Shown piece after piece: positions 45,401-56,828 of a stretch of DNA of 64,000 nucleotides. Each line of letters begins with the position of its first letter. Position 1 is the stretch's first letter. The position numbers and the translations under genes were made by a program. Below the pieces are notes generated by a model. The model saw only the letters and a list, made by a program, of their open reading frames with translations. It did no database searches and was not told where the DNA came from. This DNA is from Moelleriella libera RCEF 2490 (taxonomy: Eukaryota > Ascomycota > Sordariomycetes > Hypocreales > Clavicipitaceae), in assembly GCA_001636675.1 (NCBI GenBank), contig AZGY01000008.1:465555-529554 (forward strand). Direction: 5' to 3'.

Positions 45401-48171
45401 TCAGAAACGCCCAGCCATGGCCTTTCGGATACTTGTCCAATACGCTTGGGGCCAGACACTCGACGACTCAGCCTCGGTAGGCATCCGCTCGCGACAGCGA
45501 GTGACGACGCTCTGGATGATTCTGCCGAGGAGCTCCTCATCGACCGGCAGGGCCTTTTCGCCAAACTCAAGCGGGTACAAGAAGGGATCCGTGGTGTGGA
45601 GAAGTTCCTCGCACGTCGGCCGCATGTGGTGGTCGCGGTTGAGACAGCGCTTCATCGTGCGGAGCAGCGACGCGGGCACAGGGACGCCGCCCATGGCCCT
45701 CGACGGGAACTCGATGGTGTGGTCCCAGTTGATGATGGCCTGGCAGCGGGCCATGTGGTTGGCAATGTGGCCAAAGGGCGGCACGCCGTAGACCATCTGG
45801 TAGAGGATGCACCCGAGCGACCACACGTCGCTGGGCTTGCCTAGCTTCATGAGCTTGGGACGGCCACCGCCGGCCAGGCGTCCCCCACGCGGGTTGTTGG
45901 CATCCAGCAGAGACTCGGGCGACATGTAGTTGGGCGTGCCGACCTGCGTCTCGCGGTGGACATTGACCGTCTGATCCGTCTGGATCGCATTCGCGATGCC
46001 AAAGTCAATCAGCTTTAACCGCCCCTGGACGAGCACGAAATTGGCAGGCTTCAGGTCGGAATGGACGATTTCGTACTGGTGCACTGACTGGAGACACTCG
46101 AGCATCTCCTTCCAGTAGAATCGCACAAACACGGGATCGAACTTGGCCGATTCTGGGTTCTGGCGAGACGTCAGGAGCTTGTTTAGGTCGAGCTCTCCCA
46201 TTTCCATCAGCTGCGCAACGTATTCTGGTCAGCCTGTGTGTTGCCACAAAAGAAAGCAGGGAGCAAAGAACTGAGGGCGTGTAGGGATAGTCAGTTGGGA
46301 GATCTTGGACTCACCAGCGTCAGAACCTGCTTTTCTGAATTCAATTCGTGGTCGTATAGGTCAATAACCCGATCAACACCCTTGAGCTTTGCGAGGAGAT
46401 CGATCTCGCCCCTGTAGCCCTTGATGGTGTTCTCGTCGGCGTTTTCCAGCGAGACCCTCTTGAGCGCAAACATCTTGCCGTTCTCGGCAGTGACGCGATA
46501 GACCTTGGCGCTGCCGCCTCGACCAAGACATTCTAGCCTTGTGTAGCACTTTCCGTTGACTCGGAGGACGTTTCGGCGTTGTTTGGCATGAGTGGCCGTG
46601 GCCGCTCCAGCTGTAGACGTGGCGGCTTCCAAGACGGACATCTTGGGAGGCGGCGGGGGAGCAGCACGATGCGGCGTGTTGTTGGCGATGGACGCAAGTG
46701 GTTTCCGCTCTGGTGAAGCTGGCTTGGCTCCAACGTTGTCAACGACACTCAGCGGCCGGACGACAGGCTTGTCCAGCGCTGGTCCAGTGGTGGGCTTCGT
46801 GGGTCGCTTGAAGGAGATGGGCCATTCGTTCTCTTGGTCGTGCACAGACGGGATCTCAATTCGCTTCGGGAGCATCTCCTCCGGTACGGTAACATGGTCA
46901 TCTCGTCGGACATCGGGCTGCGCAACGTGAGATGAGCGTCTCGACGGGCGAGCATCCACGGCTTCGACGCCCAGATCTTGCCGCAGATGGCTAGGGGCAG
47001 CGGCGCTGCCACTGACAGGGCTGGCCGGGTTGTACTGATGAGCCTTGTGGTAGACAGAAGACTCCGGTATTTCGCCGGCCACGCGTTGTTGAATAGCGTC
47101 ATACTGGTGTGAAGGCACGTGTTCTCCATCAGCGTTGGCCTCAGCGTCTTCTTCGCTTTGTCGCCGTCTTCCTCTCCTCGCCGGGCCGCTCAAGAAGCTG
47201 CCTGATAACTTGCCAACCCGCTTGACCCGCATGGAGCTTTGCAGGTTCAGCTCTTCTGGACGACTGCGGGTTGACGGATATCGTGCTATGCCGCCATTGC
47301 TGCCCGAGTGATGCGCGGCGCCGCTTTCTGGTGCCTCGGACCGGTCATACTCTGCCTCGAGATGAGACCGGTCGGCCGCGGATCGATCGAGGCTCAGCCG
47401 TCCGGACGATGACGAAGGGCCTGCGGAATCGATCCGACTTCGATTGGCCGATGACCCAGTGACGATCCGCACGACGCGCTCCACCCCGTGCGATGGCGTG
47501 TTGACCTGCGGTTGTGGCTCTGGCCGAGGCTCTAGCTCCTCCTCTGCGGGCTTTTCGTAATGCGCTGGCCGGCTGGGCGGAACGACCGAAGACCGTTGCG
47601 CCGCTGGGCGGGACGTTGACGTGGAGCGTCGCTTGCCAGGTGCCATCTGGCTCAGGCTGTTGTGCGGATTGCCCCCCAGGCGAACAACTCGTTTCCTAAC
47701 GGGGCTCGTCTCCTGACCCTGACTGGCAGCATTGGCTGCTTTGGCGGGTTTGTCGTCGCCTGGCTGCGCACTCGTGGATCGCAGGTCTCGTCGATCTTGG
47801 GAAGCCGCGCCAGAAGTATTCAGTGCGCTGGTCCGTCGTCGAGTAACGGGCGGGGAGGGAGCCTTTGATACGGCCCCAGGGCCGTCATCGTTGAGCAGAG
47901 CTGTCGTCAGAGCCGAGAGCTTCATAGGCACCGGAATTTCTTCTTCAGAGTCGTCATCGTGATAATGTTGTTTTTGTTGTTGATGGTGCTGGGGTGACTG
48001 GCCGGACGCTGCCGTCCCAGCCATAGCTCGGCTTTCACTCCTGCTGATCATTTGGCGTGACAGAGGACGTCGCAGAGCTTGCCTTTGTGAAGTTCTGCGA
48101 AGGGGCCCAGCCGCGACCATTGGTGTGGGCGAAGCCGTCGCCATTGGGAGACGCGTAGCCAATGTACACAC
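45401..48171 (-). CDS. MPS1: Mps1/TTK-type spindle-checkpoint protein kinase
   Basis: Two exons, 48171-46315 and 46210-45401 (intron 46211-46314), 888 aa; Met10 at 48144 (CCCAATGGC) is an equally good start giving 879 aa. The first 540 residues are disordered, with many S/T-P sites. The kinase domain begins near 543: glycine loop GRGGSAKVY, catalytic Lys571 in FALKR, HSDLKPANF, LIDFGIAN, then GTPNYMSPES. HSD in place of HRD and the LIDFGIAN wording are Mps1/TTK traits. This dual-specificity kinase acts at kinetochores in the spindle assembly checkpoint, which restrains APC/C, and in spindle-pole duplication in yeast. An insert rich in Gly/Arg (NNPRGGRLAGGGRPKLMKLG) lies between the APE-like motif and DVWSLGC. 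Confidence 0.93.
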
Positions 48172-48646
48172 GCGATTTGTCGTAGTCGAACCTTATGGGC
48201 GAATGCATGAGACAAAAGAAGGGCGGGATTGGGGGGGGAAAAGGGCTAGCATTCACGCGTCAAGCATGTCCAGCGGCCGTGACAGCATGCGCATCCGCGA
48301 AAGAGGAATTTTCTTCGGTGCCGATTTGTGTTGTTTTCGAGTTGGCGTACGGGGATCATCAAGCCCAACGACGGCATGGGCGAAAGCATAGTTCATCGTG
48401 GGCAGCCAATGAGAGCGGCACGGGTTGCTGCGGGCAACGGGCGACGGTGGGGTTCCGTCGCCGGCGGCATGAGAACCGACTCGGGCTTTGGAAATGGAAA
48501 AGTTATGCAGACCAATAAGGTTTAGGCTAGTTGTACTCACCCTTGGCCACCCCCCCCCCTCCTTCCGCTTCAATGCCCATTAACGCGTTGTTCCTTGGTC
48601 TTTTCTTATCTGTCTGCGCCTGTCCTTTTTCCCGCGTGCCTACGCA
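48172..48646. promoter_or_regulatory. Divergent promoter of MPS1 and PER1
   Basis: 475 bp between the two starts, including G- and C-runs (48230-48238, 48551-48558) and a pyrimidine-rich stretch before the PER1 ATG. No clear TATA box. Confidence 0.5.
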
Positions 48647-49846
48647 ATGGCAGCGCGAAGGAGGCCGTTTTGGGTGTTCATCGTCGCACTGAGCCTCCTT
48701 TGTGTCGTCGCCAATGCCTCGGTGGGCGATCGACTTCCGTCATTTCGCGAATGCCTCGAAGTAATTGACTTGTCCTTTCCTTTCCCCAAGGGTCCCTACC
48801 CGTGAGCCTGACTGACCGAGATCCCAGATTTGTCGAACCGAGAATTGTGGTTCCGGACGGTCACACACGCCGATACGTATGTCCTAACACCGCGCCCTCG
48901 TCTCCCTTCTTGACAGGATGGTGATTTCACTTGTATGCCTGCTGACGCTTGTCTGCGAATCCAGCACCTCTTCGCCGTCTTCTCCTCTGGAATTGCGCCT
49001 CTGAATGCGACTACACATGTCAGCACATCATCACGAATAAACGGGTAGCCGCGGCCGAGCCCATCGTGCAGTTTCATGGCAAATGGCCCTTCTATCGTTT
49101 CTTGGGCATGCAGGAACCCTTTAGCGTACTCTTTTCCCTCGGCAACCTGTGGGCGCACTACGACGGTTTGGCCAAGATCCGGGCCCGTATCCCGCGCGGT
49201 TACTCCCTGCGACCCTTCTATGTCATGCTTGCCCACGTCGGCATCACCAGCTGGACATTTAGCGCCATCTTTCATACCCGCGATTTCCAGACCACCGAGG
49301 AGCTCGACTACTTCGCCGCCGGCGCCAGTGTTCTATATGGCATGTATTACACGCCGATTCGCATTTTCCGCCTCGACCGCCCTTCTCCGCGTCGGAGGAG
49401 TGTGCTCCGTGCCTGGACGTTGCTCTGCGTGCTGCTGTATATCGGCCATGTGGCGTATCTGAAGGGGGTACGGTGGGACTACACCTACAACATGGCCGCC
49501 AATGTTGTCGCAGGCATCATCCAAAACGTCATGTGGACCTGGTTCAGCATCACTAGTTATCAAAAGTCCAAGAGTCTGTGGTCCATCGTGCCAGGCGCAG
49601 TGGTGGCTTGGGTCATGGTGGCGATGAGTATGGAGCTCTTCGACTTCCCGCCCTGGCTCGGCTGCATCGATGCCCACAGTCTGTGGCATCTCCTGACAAT
49701 CGGTCCTACGGTGCTCATGTACAAGTAAGCTCTGTAATTTCCAATCGTGCGCCAAATACACTAACTGCGATAGCTTTTTGCTCAAGGATGCGCAGACGGA
49801 TATCGCAGGGAGGGACCGGTATAAGTCTTCGCCAAAAGATCATTAG
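48647..49846 (+). CDS. PER1: Per1/PGAP3-family GPI-anchor lipid remodelling protein
   Basis: Four exons: 48647-48760, 48828-48876 (49 bp), 48965-49724, 49774-49846; introns have GT..AG ends and the last a CTAAC branch; 331 aa. A signal peptide is visible (RRRPFWVFIVALSLLCVVANA). Then come the luminal Cys-rich segment ICRTENCGSG and CASECDYTCQH, QFHGKWPFYRFLGMQEPFSV (a Per1 signature), and about seven membrane helices, with conserved His residues in LAHVG, SAIFHTRD and DAHSLWHL that characterise the CREST hydrolase superfamily. In yeast, Per1 removes the sn-2 acyl chain of GPI anchors in the ER, and PGAP3 does so in mammals. Length is normal. An earlier acceptor in intron 2 (after 48916) would lead at once to a stop. 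Confidence 0.94.
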
Positions 49847-50293
49847 GCCGAACTGCGTTCGTGGCGCGGGTGATTCTCTACCAGAGCACTAGAGCTCTGT
49901 TAGTAAGCGCGGATTGGCGACAGTGCAGTGCCGTCGGGGGTGCAACTATTACTCATTGCCCATCATCACGATCCTGCCAAGGCTATCTGTATACTCGAAT
50001 AAATTGTACACGGTCATCCACCGCAAACGAATACAGTCAACTCCTGATTTCACGGTTGCCTCATGCGAACCAAAACGCCAATCGCATTCCCAAACAAGAA
50101 CTCAGGCCACTCTTTCTGTCATGACCTTTCGCCCCGAGGCAGATTAGGTTTGAAATATCAATGGGCCCATCACCAGCAAGCAGCTCTTCTTTCGTTTTCT
50201 ATGGTTGGAGCCCTCGCAGGATCCAGACGCTGGTATGAATTAGATAGAACTCGGTCGTCCAATAGTCGTGATGCCTGATAAAGCCAGGACCGT
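49847..50293. other. Convergent intergenic region
   Basis: 3' flanks of PER1 (+) and the bHLH gene (-). AATAAA at 49998-50003 is a plausible PER1 polyadenylation signal. No gene. Confidence 0.6.
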
Positions 50294-51594
50294 TCAGGTG
50301 CTGAGCAAATCGCGTACGGATAGCCCTCGCGCATTTGAGGCTGGATCTGGTGCCCGGCGGTCATTGTTGAGCATCAGTAGTGCGGCGGTTGCCTCTTGAT
50401 CGAGGTCGGAGTGCGGATTTAGGGCCGGGCTGGGTAGGGTGGAGCCAGCAGCGCTGCTCTGTGCGTATGCGCCGTGCCTTTGAGGTCTAAAAGCTGGCGA
50501 GGTCCCGGCTGACGTGCTGAAGCTGTAGTGGCGTTGGTCCGACGAGCTGGGCTGAAGAAGATTCTGTGTCTCTGCAGCAGGCTTGTGACCGGGAGAAGTT
50601 GATGAGTGATCTGCCTGTCCAGTGAAAACAGGAGAGACGGTGTCAGAGTCTGACATTTCCACGTCGCCCGAGGGATCGGCTTGAAAAGTTGGATGGAAGT
50701 CTCGGATGGACGGCAGAGAATCGACGTGTGCCATGCCGCTTTGGCGATTGTCCCTTTGCTGCGCCTTGAGTTTGGCGACACAATCTTCCAGGTACACCAC
50801 ATATTCGATTGAAGCCTGCAGTTGGGGTCAGCCCGAGGGACTTTGCAGGCAGGGACAGTATCACAAACCTGCAAGATGGCCAGCTTATGCATCTCTCCTG
50901 AACAAGCTGGGATCATGTTTTTGAGGACAGCAAACTCCTCATTCATCTTACTGCGCCGTCGTCGTTCAATCAGACTGTGTGCTGTCTTTCGGGCAATCTT
51001 GCGTCCGGCAGCGCTCGTACTGCTCGGATGTTTCCTCTTTTCCGGAGTTCCGCTGGCGTCTGCAGCATTGGGTTGAGGAGCGATTTTGCCGATCGTTGCC
51101 ACTTTGCCCGCAGCGGCGGATCTCTTACCTCCAGCCTGGCTGGTATGTTCGGCCAGCATCGAATCGGTCGCTTCCCCCAGCTGTTGGGTCTGGGGCTTCA
51201 TTTGGATGATTTTCCTTGATCTGGTAGGCGGTGGAGGAAGGGCAAAGGTCAAAGTGTCTTTGCTGTGGTTCTCCTTCGTGACGGACATTCTGCGGCGTGA
51301 CTTGACTGTCTCCGCGGCCTGCAACGGGTAGGCACTCCTTGGAGACGAAGCAGCCGCCAGTGTGGGCGTTTTATATGCTGTCCGTGATGCCTTGACGTCC
51401 ACGGGCGAGACGCGTGATGGATCATGGATTGCAGGCGGCGGAAGTTCAAAGGCGAGATGAATCGATGAGAAGCTTGGGGCCTCGTCCTGGCCCTTGATGT
51501 CGGTGGACGAGACCGGGGTCGGCGGAAGTGTTGGCCGAGGCATGGAGGCGTCGCGTGCGCTAGAGCAGCTGAGAAGATGGTTCGTGCTGGTCAC
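50294..51594 (-). CDS. Basic helix-loop-helix transcription factor
   Basis: Two exons, 51594-50869 and 50815-50294 (intron 50816-50868, 53 bp, phase 0), 415 aa. The bHLH spans about 201-259: basic region RKTAHSLIERRRRSKMNEEF with the H-E-R triad expected for E-box (CACGTG/CANNTG) binding, helix 1 FAVLKNMIPAC, loop, then HKLAILQ joined across the intron to ASIEYVVYLEDCVAKL. The intron falls inside helix 2. Flanks are Ser/Pro/Thr-rich and likely disordered; DTVSPVF and the SSTSP run could be phosphorylation sites. A homodimeric nuclear regulator is likely. It resembles fungal bHLH proteins with developmental roles, but I cannot assign a named orthologue. Confidence 0.9.
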
Positions 51595-53030
51595 TGTCCC
51601 TCGCTCAAGGACTGGGACCTGGATAGCCGGCAGACGTTGGCCTCTCCGGGTCGGGCGAAAGCCGAGCCAGACGCAGAGTTTGTACTTGCGTGAACAGCCG
51701 TGTGAGAGGCGCGCGGAGCAGCCTGACGAGTCAGACGCAGTGTTTTAATTGAGGCCAATCTGAAGGCTGTTCTCGACGCAAGACTCAACAAGTCGGGCTT
51801 CACACAGTAACACCCGTGTGCGGGTAGTGTTTTTTTTCTTGCTTTATTCTTCCCTTTTTGGGCCTTTAATGAACTGGCAGAAGCCGATCCGGGCTCAGTC
51901 GCTTGTTTCCAGGTCGGCGACTTGAAGAAAGGTCAAAGACAAGTGACGCGGCAAGAGACAGAAATTGAAAGAGATGCCGCGAAGTGTTCCGGGGGGGCAG
52001 AAGGTGCGTGGTGCGGATGCACCTGTTGTCTCAAAAGGGCGTTTGCAAATGCAAAAATCATACGACGACGCTGTTTGTAGGAGCTTCTGGACAGAAGTGA
52101 TGGACGTGGGCAGCAGCAGACGAGAAGCAGCAAGAGCTCGAATTCAGCTTGAACGGAAGAGAGGAAACAGGTTTCAAAAGGAGGAGAAACAACATGTCTC
52201 CTGCTCTCTCATCCCAACAACTAGCGGCCAGTCTAAACTAACCGGACCTCGCCAACCCGTGCGCAAACGAGAGAGACGGGTTTCGTCCGGTACGCTCCGA
52301 CTACTGACGACAATTGTTTTTTTTTCCCCCCGTGTCTGGCTTTCGGTGGCATTGCCGCCCTGTGTGTGCCACGGATGGCGCCCACGGGGCACCGTTCGAG
52401 GTAGCCATTGACCAAGCATCATGAAGGAAATGGTCGCGTGCTTGATCGACGGGTGAGAGCTAGGTAGCCAATCGGAGCCCCGGACGCGCCCATGTGCTGG
52501 TCGAGGGTTGGTCTGTCGAGCAGCCTATGTCGAGCTCGGCCTCGTCCCCATTGGCTGGATTTGGAGGGTGTTTTCAGAGGTCCGTCCGAGTGACGAGCCC
52601 ACGTGCTCACTCACAGCTCAAACCCCAAGCTTTCTGTAACTGCAGTCCGGGCTTAGTGCCGTCGCAGTAATTGAGCATGACCCTATTACGTACGCTCACG
52701 CCGAAGCCATGACAAGTTGTCTTCTCGATGCGGGTAGGACCGTGCCCGCCGCTGGCAGAAAATGACAACATTTACTGCGCGATCCTTCCCCGCCATATCG
52801 ATGTGGAACGCGTGCTCTTGTCAACCGTATTCCGAGCTGACTTAGCGATCTCAACCTTGGGAGACTTTTTTTTCTTCCCTTGAATCTGTCGACTGTCGAT
52901 TGACGAAGGCCACCTACCTACCTAGGTACTTTGGTAGGTATTTAAGCTTACCCAGCGATCGATAAAAATCCAGGCCGTTGGCGGCATCCTCCTACCCTCA
53001 AGAATAAAAAGAAACCAGAAACGGACTCTG

Positions 53031-53054
53031 AAAAAAAAAAAAAAAAAAAAAAAA
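53031..53054. repeat. Poly(A) tract, 24 bp
   Basis: Uninterrupted run of 24 A's in noncoding DNA. No recognisable retroposed body upstream. Confidence 0.95.
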
Positions 53055-54131
53055 CGATTGAAAACTTGATCTTGGCCTCCAGGGCTTTGATGGAACTAGC
53101 CGCTGATCATGCGACAAAGCATCGGCCTTGGCCAATGGTCGAACGACTGTCCATTTGTCGACTGTGTTCCTCACACAAGGCGGAGTCGCCGATGCTTCGG
53201 CCCCTTCCTTTGATCACGATACGGAACAGCATACTTTGTGACACCCCGAGGAACCTCGTGCAAGCCTTCAAGGGTCACTCGCGGCCGCAAAAAGCTCATG
53301 GGGTGGCAACCCAACCCAGAAGAGAAGACCCCGGTTCGCTTCCTCGATGAGCCGCAATTTAGTGGATCAAAACTTTGCGTTGCCAGCTCCATGTTCTCGT
53401 CCCTATGTCACTCCTGGTTAATGTGGCCCTCGCCACTGCATACAAAGTTGTTTCTCGAAAGAAAACACTTCCACTGCTCCATCATGCAAGGGTGAGTAAG
53501 GACGTGGAGCGTCCTGTGGCTGTGCAAAGGCATGATGGCTCATGGCATCTGCCAAGCTCATGTCGTTGCTACACACTCAAGGGGCTTGCGCTCCAAGTCA
53601 TGAGTCAGCTCGGCGGCGACTGCATCACACAGATAAATTAGGTGAAAGCAAGACCCACGAGGAAACTTGATGCCGGGCAGAATGACCTGATGCAATGCTC
53701 GGCCTCCTCCTCCCCCCCCGCGGGCCACGTCCGAGGGAGAGAAAATCCTTGTTCATCATCGAGGGCGTCGGCCAGCGGCCGAAGAGACGCCATGATATCA
53801 ACAGGTCATCGACTGCCTGTTTGGACTGCCAAGCCCGCCTGGTGAGACTCTGGTGCAAGAAAAAAAAGAGCCTGGGTACGCCAAATTCGGTCGACGACCT
53901 CGCCCACTTTGCGGCAGTGATTGGAAATATGGGACGTTGGCAAATTGCCCAGATCTGACAAAGTGTGGAGGCGAGAGGAGCGGCACCGTTCAGCCTTACA
54001 GCACGAGGGAAGGAATTTTTCACTATTCCGGAGTTTGTTTTGATCAATGCCTGGTCGAGCAAGGCGATTGGTCGATCCACTTGGCGATGTTCCCTCGGTC
54101 GACTGGCGCGAGAGGCAACGGAGAAGAGACA

Positions 54132-54140
54132 TATATAAAG
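54132..54140 (+). promoter_or_regulatory. TATA box of the first four-Cys gene
   Basis: TATATAAAG lies about 80 nt before ATG 54217, a strong TATA match at a normal fungal distance, suggesting a strongly regulated promoter. Confidence 0.6.
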
Positions 54141-54216
54141 CCCATTCTCTTTTCAGACGAGCGGTCCGAAGCCCGATGCGCATCTCACGACAACGAATCT
54201 GCTTCAGAAAACCACA

Positions 54217-54678
54217 ATGCGCTTCACCCTCGTCTTAATGGCCGGCTCCGCCATGGCGGCCAATTTGGCCCATCTCTTGCCTCGACAGACCGGTGCTATG
54301 CCTCCAGAGTGTATCCGCAAAGCGAGCTCACTGCAAGCCAGCATGCCCACGCCAGCGCCTGGACTTGCGCAGATTCCGGACCAGATAGACTTCAAGGCGT
54401 TTGACGAGTGCGGTCACGCCAAGAGTCTGACCGGCACCTTGTCGGCCGACTATGAAAAGTACCGGTCGTCTCTGATCTCGTGGGCCAATGTGGCCGTCGA
54501 CCAACTAGCCACGTGCCCTGGCATCAGAGACCGCATCGCCGCGATTCACGTACCAACACAGTGCCAGAGCGAATATCCCGTCTTTCGGACGGCAACTCAA
54601 AAGGGGCACGCGGCGCGCGAGACAGGCGTGGCCATGGTGGCCGTTGCTGCAGCCGGGATGGCGATTGCGGCTCTGTGA
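54217..54678 (+). CDS. Small secreted four-cysteine protein, tandem paralogue 1
   Basis: Single exon, 153 aa. Signal peptide MRFTLVLMAGSAMAA, then NLAHLLPRQ, where a dibasic-like or Kex2-type cut is possible. Four cysteines (32, 65, 100, 116) could form two disulfides. The tail HAARETGVAMVAVAAAGMAIAAL is a short spacer plus a hydrophobic C-terminus, as in GPI-attachment signals. The same N-terminus, Cys spacing and ARETG tail recur in the two genes downstream, so this is the first of a tandem trio. The pattern recalls fungal proteins annotated as infection structure specific protein, but I name that only as a resemblance from memory. A cell-surface or secreted role is likely; the biochemical function is unknown. 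Confidence 0.82.
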   Translation: MRFTLVLMAGSAMAANLAHLLPRQTGAMPPECIRKASSLQASMPTPAPGLAQIPDQIDFKAFDECGHAKSLTGTLSADYEKYRSSLISWANVAVDQLATCPGIRDRIAAIHVPTQCQSEYPVFRTATQKGHAARETGVAMVAVAAAGMAIAAL

Positions 54679-55158
54679 AAGGATCCCGGTCGAGAACGCC
54701 GCGTCGATCCCAGTCTGTGAAGCTCTCCGAAATAGAATTGCGGGGTCAACGCTTTACCCCGTGAAACTGGGAAACTCCGAGGGCCCTTTCGGCTTCTCAC
54801 TCGAATTCCACTAGCACGTCAACGAAGGCGCATGTCGATCAACGAAGAAACGCATGTCTGCACATACAGTCATCTCCGGGAAACTGCCCCTTTTTTTCGG
54901 ATATCAAGTGTCAACGAATAGGTGTATGGGGCTAGTGCATAATGCCTACTATCAATGCCAAACTTGGACCTCGTACAAACTCCGCCATCGTGGGTCCCAC
55001 TATTTCTGGGTTGTTATAAGCTGGCTCATGGACGGCAGAGTCTTTGTTCGACGAGCCATCGCGACCGTGACTTCGTGTACCTTTTTTTTCCTTGGTTCAT
55101 TCACGTCAGTACTTTTTCTGCCTCGTTGTTATTTCTTATCACGCAGTTTCTCCACAAG
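54679..55158. other. Spacer between paralogues 1 and 2
   Basis: 480 bp with the 3' flank of paralogue 1 and the promoter of paralogue 2; a weak TTATAAG box near 55014-55020, about 140 nt before the start. No gene. Confidence 0.55.
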
Positions 55159-55677
55159 ATGCGATTCACAGTCCTCCTGCTCGCCGGCTCCGTCGCCGCA
55201 ACCAACACAGCGCACCTTGTGCCTCGCCAAACCAACTCGGGCGATCTCAAGTGTCTGTCCAAGGGGCTCGCGCTCCGGGGGGCCGAGCCCACGCCCCCGC
55301 CATCGCTCGTGCAGGATCTCGAGGACCTGAAAAAGGCCGGCTACACGCCCGACTCCTGCGGCGACTTTACCAACGTGCCCAGCAGCGTCACGGTGGGATC
55401 GGCCTACCGCAAGTGGAAGCCCTCGGCCATGTCGTGGCTCAACAGCGCCATCTCCGACGTGGGCACCTGCACCGTCCTGCAGCAGCCCATGTCGTCGTTG
55501 CTGTCCGATTTCCCCATCCCCACGTCTTGCGTGACGGCGCTGGCGGCCCTCAAGACCGGCACGCCCGGCGCGGCGGCTATCAAAACGTCCGCCAAGAGCG
55601 CGCTGGCTGCTCGCGAGACGGGCATGGCCGTGGCTGCCGTGGCTGCTGCTGCCGGCTTTGCCATTGCGGCTCTGTAA
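55159..55677 (+). CDS. Small secreted four-cysteine protein, tandem paralogue 2
   Basis: Single exon, 172 aa. A longer open frame begins upstream, but Met at 55159 (CACAAGATGCG) gives MRFTVLLLAGSVAATNTAHL, which aligns with paralogues 1 and 3 and forms a proper signal peptide. VPRQ follows at 21-24. Cysteines are at 32, 67, 104 and 124, matching the family spacing. The central part (SSVTVGSAYRKWKPSAMSWL) corresponds to DYEKYRSSLISWA in paralogue 1 and AEYNGYRSSLLSWM in paralogue 3. The C-terminus ALAARETGMAVAAVAAAAGF is GPI-signal-like. Compared with paralogue 1 it gains an Ala/Thr-rich spacer before the tail. Function unknown; a cell-wall or membrane-anchored surface protein is inferred. Confidence 0.82.
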   Translation: MRFTVLLLAGSVAATNTAHLVPRQTNSGDLKCLSKGLALRGAEPTPPPSLVQDLEDLKKAGYTPDSCGDFTNVPSSVTVGSAYRKWKPSAMSWLNSAISDVGTCTVLQQPMSSLLSDFPIPTSCVTALAALKTGTPGAAAIKTSAKSALAARETGMAVAAVAAAAGFAIAAL

Positions 55678-56828
55678 GGGGATTCACTCTGCGCGCATTT
55701 TCACACCATCGCATCACACTATCGCGCATATATATCTCCATACTTGCGGCGCGAAGGACTAGAAGGACTACTACGACTCCTTTGTAAGGAGGAAAACACA
55801 ACCAGGCGAGCTCTGTCGGTTTTCTCCTTTCTATCGGTGGCAATTGATGATTTGTTCTCATGGCGCTTTCTTGTACACTTTTTTTTTTTTTGGAAGATCA
55901 AGAAAGCAGGCTTCCGCCCCTGGATCATTGCGAATATGTACATACCGCTCTTCTTTTCTTCACACAATGTGAATATAAGGAAAAATAACGCGTCTGATGT
56001 CTCCCCTTTCAAGTGCTGCTGCCTCGCCAAGGTCTGCCCGGCCAAGGGACAGCTCGGCTGCTGGCGCGAAAGCCAAGGGCACGCGATGACTCGTGATTCA
56101 CTGGAGAGGTCTCTGGAGCTTGAATGAGGAGGAGGCCTGTAGTCAGGCGTTTTTGTTAGCAGCCATTCCCTGACTCGTGTGGGTCTCAACGTCAAAATCG
56201 CATCACCCAATAATGTTCCATGTTGGAGCGCGAGCATCGGTTTCTGTCGAACAAGACCCTTCCCGTTGCTGCGAAAGATTTGGAAAATGGCCCCCCCCTT
56301 AATTGGGCGAGCGGGCATTTGGGCAATTGCAGGCCGCATAAGGAAGGTGTGCCGTCATCCGAACAGCATCGCCCCTTGGTCACCGCGCGACGGAGCAGAG
56401 CCTTGACTCGCCAGAGGCGCAGCGCCCCCCTCTCTTCTCCCCTCAACTACCCAAACCCCTTGCACCAGACGCATGATAATTACTGTAATGCACCAGGTTG
56501 GCGAAATTTGGCCTTCCAATCAGAAAGGGGTCCACTGCCTCCAACACGATTTCGTCGCAATCTATTCTTGAACCATGGAAGGATTCGCACATGCATATAA
56601 AATGGTTCGAGCGGCCTACCACCGTCGGGGGACGCCCATTCCGCTTCCTGACGGCTTCGCTCCTCTGTCCACTCGCTTCTAATTCTGTACTCTCCTCTTG
56701 CGTGTTCCATTATATTTCGTCCCTCGTTTGAACACACAATCGTTGACAATAAATACTCTCGATCAATTCTCTTCCCGCCCTGCTCAATCACCATCATCAC
56801 CATCACCATCGCCATCACCATCGCCATC
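55678..56828. other. Spacer between paralogues 2 and 3
   Basis: 1.15 kb. Contains a poly-T run (55879-55890), a CATATAAAAT box near 56594-56603 and a CATCAC-rich leader (56787-56828) running up to the ATG of paralogue 3. No gene seen; the larger spacing leaves room for a lost copy, but I see no remnant. Confidence 0.55.
56787..56828 (+). repeat. (CATCAC/CATCGC)n repeat in 5' leader
   Basis: Trinucleotide repeat of CATCAC and CATCGC units ending in GCCATC immediately before ATG 56829. Slippage here would change leader length but not the protein. Confidence 0.85.

Larger units (their letters stand above)
51595..54216. other. Gene-free stretch between bHLH gene and secreted-protein array
   Basis: 2.6 kb of promoter and spacer. 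T-runs near 51831 and 52317; a TACCTACCTAGGTA palindrome near 52915-52926; 24 A's at 53031-53054. Frames of up to 183 codons (53853-54404) are chance frames overlapping the real gene at 54217. Confidence 0.55.

Noticed and set aside
45951..46060. HSD instead of HRD in the kinase catalytic loop as a sign of a pseudokinase
   Set aside because: HSDLKPANF is normal for Mps1/TTK kinases; the Lys, Asp and DFG residues are intact.
48035..48256. Possible upstream coding exon before MPS1
   Set aside because: The frame is different, there is no matching donor/acceptor pair, and Met at 48171 or 48144 gives a complete protein.
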